A stretch of DNA of 6,887 nucleotides from Christensenellaceae bacterium (GTDB taxonomy: Bacteria; Bacillota; Clostridia; Christensenellales; Borkfalkiaceae), in NCBI GenBank assembly GCA_016295005.1, contig JAEDMA010000071.1, positions 1 to 6,887 on the forward strand, read 5' to 3'. The notes below the pieces were generated by a model that ran no database searches, had not been told where the DNA came from, and saw nothing but the letters and a program-made list of their open reading frames with translations. Shown here piece after piece: positions 1 through 4,328 of the stretch (position 1 is its first letter; each line of letters opens with the position of its first letter). Both the position numbers and the translations under genes were made by a program.

Positions 1-2
1 TT

Positions 3-101
3 TTAAAAATGTGGGGAAGTTTGAATATTTCAAAAAGAGTTTACAGCGAAAAGACTGCTCAAAGGCTTATTGCTTACGAAAATTTAAAAGTTGAGAGGTG
101 A
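3..101 (+). CDS. C-terminal tail of an upstream gene (partial)
   Basis: An open frame enters from the left edge and ends at the TGA at 99-101, giving about 32 residues with the ending ...AYENLKVER. The stop overlaps the Shine-Dalgarno of the next gene, which is the spacing seen throughout the window and is the main reason to prefer this frame. A second frame (2-94) also stays open until TGA at 92-94, so the choice is not certain. The fragment is too short and featureless to assign a family. Confidence 0.35.
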   Translation, partial: LKMWGSLNISKRVYSEKTAQRLIAYENLKVER

Positions 102-105
102 TTTT

Positions 106-441
106 ATGAAAGAAAACAGATGTATTCATTGCGGCGCAATTATACCGGAAGGTAGATTTTCATGTTATATTTGTGAAAAATCAAAACTATCAAAGCATGA
201 TAAAGTTATGATGGGACTAAAAGACATAGCAAATGCTTTAAATATTGATATTGATTATATTGAAGATGAAGAGCATCAATATTTGATTTGTGACGGGCAA
301 AAAATCTGCACAACTTATTTAACTTTAAAAGAAATAAGGCAAGAATTTTTCGGATATGTGTTCATTAAAGAATGGAAATATAAATGCGATCATGATTTTT
401 ATAAAAAATTTATAAACTACATTAAATTATATTGGGAATAA
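106..441 (+). CDS. Small protein with N-terminal zinc ribbon, unknown function
   Basis: This is a protein of 111 residues. I start it at ATG 106 because GAGAGGTG at 93-100 is a strong Shine-Dalgarno five bases upstream; an in-frame TTG at 91 lies before that site and is unlikely. Residues 6-23 hold two CxxC knuckles (C6, C9, C20, C23) separated by ten residues, the pattern of a small zinc ribbon often seen at the front of phage and Bacillota proteins. The rest is acidic in the middle (residues about 45-60) and rich in aromatic and lysine residues at the C-terminus, with no membrane segment. Zinc binding is inferred from the cysteines; a nucleic-acid or protein-binding regulator is plausible, but I recognise no specific family. 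It precedes the 454-481 promoter, so it probably belongs to an upstream, earlier transcript. Confidence 0.75.
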   Translation: MKENRCIHCGAIIPEGRFSCYICEKSKLSKHDKVMMGLKDIANALNIDIDYIEDEEHQYLICDGQKICTTYLTLKEIRQEFFGYVFIKEWKYKCDHDFYKKFINYIKLYWE

Positions 442-453
442 TGAAATAAAAAC

Positions 454-481
454 TTGACAAATAAAAATTCAATGTTATAAT
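454..481 (+). promoter_or_regulatory. Consensus sigma-A/sigma-70 promoter with extended -10
   Basis: A perfect -35 TTGACA (454-459) and a perfect -10 TATAAT (476-481) are separated by 16 bases, and TGT at 473-475 gives an extended -10 (TGnTATAAT). Transcription should start near 487-489, at the first GC-rich bases of the leader. No gene overlaps it. This is the only consensus-quality promoter I find on the plus strand and it probably drives the SSB-like gene, the tRNA and the structured RNA, possibly the late genes too. No operator or activator site is evident. Confidence 0.82.
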
Positions 482-487
482 AATAAG

Positions 488-595
488 CGTAGGGAGTCAG
501 GCTCCGCGACGGTAGCCGAAAGGCGGGCGGGTAGACCCTAACGGGTAACGGAGTAAAATAACAGCCGAACGGGCTTTAAACGTAGGAGCAAAATT
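488..595 (+). ncRNA. Structured GC-rich 5' leader of the SSB-like gene (possible regulatory RNA)
   Basis: Between the promoter and ATG 596 lie about 105 noncoding bases, much richer in GC than the flanks and with stops in all frames. One fold is a long rod: 488-494 with 536-543 (one bulged A), 503-507 with 527-531, and 515-517 with 522-524 capped by a GAAA tetraloop. A competing set is CTCCG (502-506) with CGGAG (549-553), which with the first stem would make a pseudoknot. The same GCTCC (501-505) is also complementary to GGAGC (585-589), which contains the Shine-Dalgarno of the downstream gene, so an on/off switch is possible. A short hairpin AGCC/GGCT (563-575) follows. I do not recognise a known riboswitch or ribozyme class. 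The structure is worked out by hand and not scored. Confidence 0.42.
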
Positions 596-841
596 ATGGA
601 ACAGCGCAAAAACAAAACCTTCAACCTTTACGGAATCAGAAAAACCGCTAACGAAAATTATTTTAGCGTAACGCTTTGCACAGGAAAAGGCGACGCACGC
701 GAGTGGATAAACGTTCCCGTGAAAAAAGAACTCGTTAAATTTTCGGCAAAAGAAAACGCATATTACGTTAAAGTTAAACTGCTCGAAGAAAAGAAAGAAA
801 ATAAAGAAAAGAAAGAAAAGAAAGACGATTTGCCGTTTTAA
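596..841 (+). CDS. Small ssDNA-binding-like protein with SSB-type acidic tip
   Basis: This 81-residue protein starts at ATG 596 with AGGAG (584-588) seven bases upstream. Residues about 5-62 alternate basic, aromatic and beta-prone segments (FNLYGI, YFSVTL, EWINVPV, YYVKVKL), compatible with a minimal OB-like fold. It is followed by a Lys/Glu-rich linker (about 63-76) coded by an AAAGAA-like purine tract at 788-826. It ends in DDLPF, the acidic-hydrophobic tip by which bacterial and phage SSB proteins recruit partners. The family assignment rests mainly on that tip, the size and the phage context; phi29 encodes its own SSB (gp5, 124 residues) for protein-primed replication, but I see no clear sequence match to it. 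The gene sits under a strong promoter with a structured leader, as expected for a protein needed in many copies. Another basic DNA-binding protein remains possible. Confidence 0.7.
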   Translation: MEQRKNKTFNLYGIRKTANENYFSVTLCTGKGDAREWINVPVKKELVKFSAKENAYYVKVKLLEEKKENKEKKEKKDDLPF

Positions 842-842
842 T

Positions 843-919
843 GCTAGTGTAGCTCAATCAGGAAGAGCCGGCGACTTGTAATCGTCAGATTGCGGGTTCA
901 ATTCCCGTCGCTAGCTCCA
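843..919 (+). tRNA. tRNA-Thr (anticodon TGT), CCA encoded
   Basis: A complete cloverleaf can be drawn. Acceptor stem 843-849 pairs with 909-915 (one G-T pair). D stem 852-855/865-868 has the GG of the D loop at 861-862. Anticodon stem 870-874/882-886 closes the loop CTTGTAA with anticodon TGT at 877-879. A five-base variable loop follows, then T stem 892-896/904-908 around TTCAATT. The discriminator is T916 and CCA is encoded at 917-919. It reads ACA and, by wobble, ACG, both common in the structural genes here. It begins a single base after the stop codon of the SSB-like gene, so it must be cut out of a longer transcript by RNase P and a 3' nuclease. Confidence 0.95.
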
Positions 920-931
920 AAACAATACTAT

Positions 932-1028
932 GCACGCGTCGCCACTTATTCGGGGTTTCGATTTTCAAACGCCTAAAACGTTCGCAACCCATAGCGGTGG
1001 AAAACTGCCTTTAATGCGGCGCGTCTGC
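932..1028 (+). ncRNA. Candidate packaging RNA (pRNA-like three-way junction)
   Basis: The gap after the tRNA folds as a closing helix with two internal hairpins. P1 pairs 934-942 with 1016-1024 (nine pairs, one G-T) and may extend by 932-933 with 1027-1028 across a CT bulge. P2 pairs 953-957 with 986-990 and, past one mismatch, 959-961 with 982-984. P3 pairs 994-998 with 1004-1008 around the loop GGAAA. TTTC in the P2 loop (963-966) is complementary to GAAA in the P3 loop (1000-1003), a potential kissing pair of four bases. Phi29 pRNA has this order: closing helix, longer hairpin, shorter hairpin, with loops that pair between neighbouring molecules to form the ring on the prohead. The window also encodes the gp16-type ATPase that works with pRNA in phi29. 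The position differs from phi29, where pRNA lies at the genome end. Inference by hand folding; an alternative is a plain structured late leader. Confidence 0.4.
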
Positions 1029-1043
1029 TATGTATATAAATCC

Positions 1044-1070
1044 GCCCACGGGCTTTTAAAGCCCGCGGGC
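1044..1070 (+). promoter_or_regulatory. Strong hairpin just upstream of the scaffold gene RBS
   Basis: An inverted repeat pairs 1044-1053 with 1061-1070, all G-C pairs except one A/C mismatch, around a TTTTAAA loop that can add two A-T pairs. There is no T-run on the downstream side, so it is not a normal intrinsic terminator on this strand. It ends 13 bases before AAGGAG (1084-1089). It may protect the 5' end of a processed late mRNA, mark a processing site, or be the 3' domain of the candidate pRNA; phi29's full-length pRNA also has a separate 3' hairpin after a single-stranded linker. Confidence 0.6.
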
Positions 1071-1097
1071 AAACTTAAATTATAAGGAGTGTAATTT

Positions 1098-1391
1098 ATG
1101 GAAATAACAAAGGAAATGCAAGATTTAATTGAAGCAAAAGCCGCGGAAATCGCCGAAGAAAAGGCGAATGAAATCGCGGAAACAAAAGCCGCGGAAATCG
1201 TCAAGCAAGTTGCCGACGAAAACGCGAAAAAAATCGAACAACTTAACGCAACGCACGCTGCGGAAATCAAAACTTATAAAGACAGTATCGCGGCAATCAT
1301 AAACGGCAAAAACGAACAAGAAAAAAGCAAAATGCAAATTTTAATCGACGAAATAAATGAGCGTAGGCGCTCGAATTTAAAACAGAGGTGA
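1098..1391 (+). CDS. gp7: Capsid scaffolding protein (phi29 gp7-like by size, position and coiled coil)
   Basis: A 97-residue protein starts at ATG 1098 after AAGGAG (1084-1089, spacing eight). It is almost entirely Ala/Glu/Lys/Ile, lacks Trp and Pro, and is predicted to be one long helix. Residues 14-36 repeat the pattern K-A-x-E-I every eight residues (at 14, 22 and 30), and the C-terminus is basic (ERRR near 88-91, ending KQR). Phi29 scaffold gp7 is 98 residues, helical and coded directly before the capsid gene, so function is inferred from length, composition and synteny; no residue-level similarity is claimed. Scaffold would fill the prohead interior, guide shell assembly and leave before or during DNA packaging; the basic tail could touch the shell or DNA. 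The stop TGA (1389-1391) overlaps the Shine-Dalgarno of the capsid gene, suggesting coupled translation. Confidence 0.72.
   Translation: MEITKEMQDLIEAKAAEIAEEKANEIAETKAAEIVKQVADENAKKIEQLNATHAAEIKTYKDSIAAIINGKNEQEKSKMQILIDEINERRRSNLKQR
1137..1208 (+). repeat. Three 24-bp tandem units in the scaffold gene
   Basis: Units at 1137-1160, 1161-1184 and 1185-1208 each encode eight residues with the core K-A-x-E-I. The first and third share a 16-base identical start (AAAGCCGCGGAAATCG). They lengthen the helix of the scaffold by a period of eight residues, and copy number could vary between related phages by slippage. Confidence 0.7.
1358..1373 (+). promoter_or_regulatory. Small hairpin upstream of the capsid gene RBS
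   Basis: GAGCG (1359-1363) pairs with CGCTC (1368-1372) around the loop TAGG, with an outer T-G pair possible. It lies in the last codons of the scaffold gene, ten bases before the AGAGGTG that serves the capsid gene. It could shape translational coupling or protect a processed capsid mRNA. The stem is short, so significance is uncertain. Confidence 0.35.
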
Positions 1392-1396
1392 ATAAT

Positions 1397-2338
1397 ATGG
1401 AAAAAGGAACTATCGCTTTCACTGCTAAGATGAACGAATACATGAACGAGGTTGTAAAACTTTGTTCGCAGTACATTTATTCTTTGCAGTCGTCTAACCC
1501 GTTGGACGAGTATTTCCCGGTTGAACAGGTAACGAACGGTCGCGACGTGGAAATCTCCGTTATCGCAAAAGCGGAGGCGCAGGCTTTCGACAAGACCGGA
1601 ACGAACATTTGGCAAGACCATGCGCCCGAAATCGCCACTGAATGGAACCCCGACGCGTGGGACGAAAAGCAGTTTATCGTTACTTTGCGCACCGATGATA
1701 TCCGCGACGCTATGATGACCGGAAAATCTCCCGAAGAAACAGCCGCAAAGATTATCGATACAATTACGCAGGGCTGTGAAAACTATCGTTATAAAAAAGT
1801 CCGCGAAATTATGACGCTTGAAGGATTCTTCAAGGATTACGCAACAATCGGAAAATATACCGCGAAAACACTTTCCGGCGTGCTTTATATCTGCAAAGAC
1901 GCATATAATCATTTGAAGGCGTCTAATTCCGACAGCACTCCCGGCACGACTATCGAAATGGAAACCCCTGCGGCGGATATCTACACACTTATCCCGACGA
2001 AGGTTATCGACCTTCTCGACACGGTCGAATTGTCGAACCTGTACAACCTTGAAAAAGCGAACCTTATCGGCAAGATTATCCCCGTAAACGTGGACGATTT
2101 AGACCCGAAATACTGGTATAAAATTAAGGTTATGGATAGAAAGGTAGTAAGAAGATATCGACGCGAGTACGATTATTCCGAAGACCGTAACAATACCGGA
2201 AGATTTTCTCAGCAGATTCTTTACAACGACGAACTGAATTTCGCCTGCGGACTTTTCAAAGCGGTTGAAGTTGACGCAACCGCCGCGTGTGAAGCAAAAC
2301 TCGCCGAAATCGCCACTAAAATCGCACCGGGGGGTTAA
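1397..2338 (+). CDS. gp8: Major capsid protein (phi29 gp8 role, short form)
   Basis: I start at ATG 1397 because AGAGGTG (1384-1390) is a strong Shine-Dalgarno six bases upstream; an in-frame GTG at 1388 lies inside that site. The product has 313 residues, soluble, with no signal or membrane segment. It has a helical N-terminus (residues about 10-32), then a mixed segment with NPLDEYFPVEQVTNGRDVEI, and an acidic/aromatic stretch around GTNIWQDHAPEIATEWNPD. A long charged helix follows about residues 105-140, consistent with the spine helix of an HK97-type fold. Identity rests on position between scaffold and portal and general resemblance to gut phi29-like capsids. Phi29 gp8 is 448 residues and carries a C-terminal Ig-like domain; the shorter length and Ala/Glu-rich end suggest that domain is absent. 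Codon use is more GC-rich (GCG, CCG, ATC, CTT) than in the downstream fiber and tail genes, fitting high expression. Confidence 0.8.
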   Translation: MEKGTIAFTAKMNEYMNEVVKLCSQYIYSLQSSNPLDEYFPVEQVTNGRDVEISVIAKAEAQAFDKTGTNIWQDHAPEIATEWNPDAWDEKQFIVTLRTDDIRDAMMTGKSPEETAAKIIDTITQGCENYRYKKVREIMTLEGFFKDYATIGKYTAKTLSGVLYICKDAYNHLKASNSDSTPGTTIEMETPAADIYTLIPTKVIDLLDTVELSNLYNLEKANLIGKIIPVNVDDLDPKYWYKIKVMDRKVVRRYRREYDYSEDRNNTGRFSQQILYNDELNFACGLFKAVEVDATAACEAKLAEIATKIAPGG

Positions 2339-2343
2339 AATAA

Positions 2344-3231
2344 ATGCCCAAAGCAAAAAAGCAATTTGACGGGCGCGGAAACGAAGCGGACTGCGCGTGC
2401 AGTCCGCTTTTTGCAAAATATTTTGACGAAGAACGCTCATTTTTGAAAGACCTTTTATTCAATTCAGTAAAAATAAACGAGTTGAATTTTTACGAAGAGT
2501 TTTTCGTTAAAAATCAACTGTTTGAAAACGGTTATGTCGGATATTACGATACAACGGGCAAATTTTACAAAACTCTACCGGAACAGATAAAACCACAAAT
2601 CGGGCGACTTTGGAAAAACGGGCAATATTTCGACGAGTACAACGTTTCACTTGGTACTCACGCGTACTCGTTCGGGCGTGGCGATTTCGACGCGTGGCGA
2701 ATATTCCTTGCAAATCCGTCGATATCCGCGCTTATGCCTGTACTCGAAACATATGCCGCTTTACTTGCTGATTGTCGCGTTTCTATAAAGCAAAATATAA
2801 ACGCGGTAAAGACTCCGTCATTTTGGGTTGTTGAAGACGCAGACACGATTTTATCAATTGACCAAATGGCACAACAAACGTTCGAAGGAAAACCCGCTGT
2901 AATCGTAAAAAGAAACGTGGCGGAAACGCTTTCTTCTATGAAGAACGAAACGCCGTTTATTGCCGACAAAATTCATCAAGAATATCGCGAGATTTTGAAC
3001 GAAGTACTTTCGCGGCTCGGTATTCTAACGGCGAACACGAGCAAGCGCGAACGCGTACAAAGTGCGGAAGTAAACGCAGGTTTGGGGCAATCTATCGATA
3101 GCATTTATACAATTATCGATTTTTGGAATAAACAGATTGAAAGTTACGGGTTGCCGTACAAAATGGAATTCAACGGCGTTTCTGAAACGCTGTACACGTG
3201 CGAAGAACCCGAAAGCGAGGTAGATTTATGA
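2344..3231 (+). CDS. gp10: Portal / upper collar connector protein
   Basis: This 295-residue protein is close to phi29 gp10 (309 residues). The stretch 180-245 follows gp10 closely in pattern: FEGKPAVIVKR for the gp10 YEGNAPVIFAH, TPFIADKI for APYVVDKL, and LGILTANTSKRERV for LGIKNANLEKKERM. The Y-x-G-Y-V-G-Y-type segment near residue 64 (GYVGYYD) matches GYVGFYK. As in phi29, twelve copies should form the ring at the unique prohead vertex through which DNA is pumped in by the ATPase and later leaves. Helices near 140-155 and 205-230 fit the channel wing and stem. ATG 2344 follows the capsid stop by five bases; the only upstream Shine-Dalgarno is a run of six G (2329-2334) inside the capsid gene end. 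A terminator-like hairpin sits in codons 14-23. The stop overlaps the next start (ATGA). Confidence 0.93.
   Translation: MPKAKKQFDGRGNEADCACSPLFAKYFDEERSFLKDLLFNSVKINELNFYEEFFVKNQLFENGYVGYYDTTGKFYKTLPEQIKPQIGRLWKNGQYFDEYNVSLGTHAYSFGRGDFDAWRIFLANPSISALMPVLETYAALLADCRVSIKQNINAVKTPSFWVVEDADTILSIDQMAQQTFEGKPAVIVKRNVAETLSSMKNETPFIADKIHQEYREILNEVLSRLGILTANTSKRERVQSAEVNAGLGQSIDSIYTIIDFWNKQIESYGLPYKMEFNGVSETLYTCEEPESEVDL
2384..2412 (+). terminator. Intrinsic terminator-like hairpin inside the start of the portal gene
   Basis: A perfect ten-pair stem joins 2385-2394 with 2399-2408 around the loop GCGT, extendable by A2384-T2409, and is followed at once by a T-run (2408-2412). This is a canonical rho-independent terminator on the plus strand, 46 bases after the capsid stop and within portal codons 14-23 (encoding E-A-D-C-A-C-S-P). 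It would lower transcription past the capsid gene unless the leading ribosome melts it, giving more capsid than portal message. Activity is inferred from structure only. Confidence 0.68.
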
Positions 3232-4052
3232 TAAATTACGATTCAATTTTGAGTGCTTTTGACGGAAAGCCGACGCTTTTGCAATGGCTCAAAATGGTTA
3301 AAAAGGCACTTGACGAAAGCGTTTTAAAAAACGTTGATATCGCACAAAACGGCGAAAAAGTTGTTTTTTCATTTAACTTTGAAGACGGAACGAGTATAAG
3401 CACGCCGGAAGTTAATTTACCGAAAGGTGATAAAGGCGATAAAGGTGGCGACGGTGTAGGTATTGTTCGCATTGAAACTTCAAACTCGCAAGTTGTCGGA
3501 AATGACACAGAAACCACTATACGGGTTGAATTATCTGACGGGACAATAAACAATTTTAAAGCATATGCCAAAAACGGAATCAACGGAAACGACGGAGTAA
3601 GCATAACCGGCATTAATACCGTAGGTAGTGAAGTTGCAGGCGATGAAACGTTAACAACGCTACGAGCGAATTATTCAGACAATACAACCGGCGATTTTGT
3701 AGTAAAAGCAAAGAACGGAAAAGACGCGACTTCAGGCGGTAAAATATATTCGCATTCCATTATAATTGGTAATGCTGGTTCTTTATTTATATTTTTTAAC
3801 GTTTATTCAAGCAAAGAAAATATCACTTTGGAAGACGCGCTATCGCAACTTCCTACAAGTGGCGGAATTCCTGTTGTTTTTTCAGATTCTAATATAGATG
3901 GCGTTTTATCAGCGAAAAGAGAAATAAGCACAGGTAACGGAATATTATTAAAAGGATTAGTTTACAATTCTTCAAATTCGTCGACTCAATTATATTCAGG
4001 CGGATTTATCGCGGCTACAATAACGGATACTTTATTAGGTGAAAATTTATGA
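3228..4052 (+). CDS. Collagen-like fiber protein (head fiber or appendage)
   Basis: I start at ATG 3228, which overlaps the portal stop (ATGA) and has GAGG (3217-3220) seven bases upstream; a GTG at 3198 would add ten Arg/Lys-rich residues and is unlikely. The product is 274 residues. Residues 1-60 form a helix plus beta segment (GKPTLLQWLKMVKKAL, then VVFSFNFEDGTSI) as in the anchoring part of many phage fibers. Residues 66-76 are collagen-like (KGDKGDKGGDG). Residues 74-122 and 120-171 are two copies of a beta-rich unit with the shared core GDET-TT-R...SD.T...F...AKNG. The C-terminal 100 residues are Ser/Gly/Asn-rich and likely form the exposed tip. A trimeric fiber is inferred. Phi29 has a head fiber (gp8.5) after its capsid gene, but receptor-binding use is equally possible here. 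Confidence 0.78.
   Translation: MINYDSILSAFDGKPTLLQWLKMVKKALDESVLKNVDIAQNGEKVVFSFNFEDGTSISTPEVNLPKGDKGDKGGDGVGIVRIETSNSQVVGNDTETTIRVELSDGTINNFKAYAKNGINGNDGVSITGINTVGSEVAGDETLTTLRANYSDNTTGDFVVKAKNGKDATSGGKIYSHSIIIGNAGSLFIFFNVYSSKENITLEDALSQLPTSGGIPVVFSDSNIDGVLSAKREISTGNGILLKGLVYNSSNSSTQLYSGGFIAATITDTLLGENL
3447..3740 (+). repeat. Two-copy beta repeat in the fiber protein
   Basis: Two units of about 48 residues follow each other (fiber residues 74-122 and 120-171). Both open with GDGV or NDGV, carry V-x-GN/GD-[DE]T-x-TT-x-R in the middle, and close with AKNG. The DNA has diverged, so this is an old protein-level duplication and not a recent slippage. Such repeats usually stack along a fiber shaft. 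Confidence 0.65.
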
Positions 4053-4327
4053 TAACATTGATTTTTTATAGCATGAATCTTTTGACCGCAACGACGCCGG
4101 AACTCGTTGGCGGGTGGGTAACTCTCATAGTAGATATTATTTGTGCTGTTATACTTCTCGTGAAAGCATTCAAGGCTAAAAAAGTATCGATAAAAGACTT
4201 TTTGGCACTGTTTGGAACGAACGCAGGGCGAAAAAAGTTATCGAATGAAATCGGAAAAATTATCAGCGCGCTTGAAAAAGAAGAGCAGAAAGATAAGAAA
4301 GAACAGGACGAAAACGAGGTAAAATGA
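4049..4327 (+). CDS. Small membrane protein, holin-like candidate
   Basis: This 92-residue protein starts at ATG 4049, overlapping the fiber stop (ATGA), with AGGTG (4037-4041) upstream. A second ATG at 4073 lacks a Shine-Dalgarno. The first 13 residues are hydrophobic, and residues about 22-40 (GWVTLIVDIICAVILLVKA) are a clear membrane segment followed by Lys residues (AFKAKK), which suggests that the C-terminus faces the cytoplasm. The last 20 residues are highly charged (KEEQKDKKEQDENEVK). A hydrophobic segment plus charged tail and phage location fit a small holin, but a typical partner endolysin is not in the window. The gene sits between fiber and lower collar, so a virion-associated or fiber-export role cannot be excluded. 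Family not recognised. Confidence 0.62.
   Translation: MITLIFYSMNLLTATTPELVGGWVTLIVDIICAVILLVKAFKAKKVSIKDFLALFGTNAGRKKLSNEIGKIISALEKEEQKDKKEQDENEVK
4086..4113 (+). promoter_or_regulatory. Hairpin 37 nt into the membrane protein gene
   Basis: CCGC (4086-4089) pairs with GCGG (4110-4113) and AACGA (4090-4094) with TCGTT (4104-4108), with G4109 bulged and a nine-base loop. It has no T-run and is not a terminator. I list it because other late genes carry hairpins at a similar distance from their starts. Confidence 0.3.
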
Positions 4328-4328
4328 C

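Noticed and set aside
488..553. HDV-like self-cleaving ribozyme in the leader.
   Set aside because: The P1/P2 pseudoknot topology is suggestive, but there is no room for the P4 arm between 543 and 549 and the catalytic C context is not evident.
563..577. AGCC/GGCT hairpin followed by TTT as an intrinsic terminator in the leader.
   Set aside because: Four-pair stem and three T are too weak; retained only as part of the leader structure.
788..826. AAAGAA-like purine tract as an origin or regulatory repeat.
   Set aside because: It is in-frame coding for the Lys/Glu linker of the SSB-like protein, which explains the low complexity.
1010..1041. Possible promoter: TTTAAT (1010-1015) and TATATA (1033-1038).
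   Set aside because: The -35 matches the consensus at only about three positions and falls inside the P1 3' side. A phage-activated late promoter with only a -10 remains possible but the sequence does not prove it.
930..1085. Open frame of 51 codons (ATG 930 to TAA 1083-1085) across the candidate pRNA.
   Set aside because: No Shine-Dalgarno precedes the ATG; it starts 11 bases after the tRNA CCA end. The product has no family features, and a run of this length is not rare by chance in GC-richer DNA. RNA pairing explains the region better, but conservation as protein would reopen this.
1274..1912. Long antisense open frame over scaffold and capsid genes.
   Set aside because: It is a shadow of the capsid reading frame: no Shine-Dalgarno, Cys/Phe/Arg-rich nonsense composition, and both opposite-strand genes are well supported. 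Other minus-strand frames (for example 2099-2440, 3236-3613) are rejected for the same reason.
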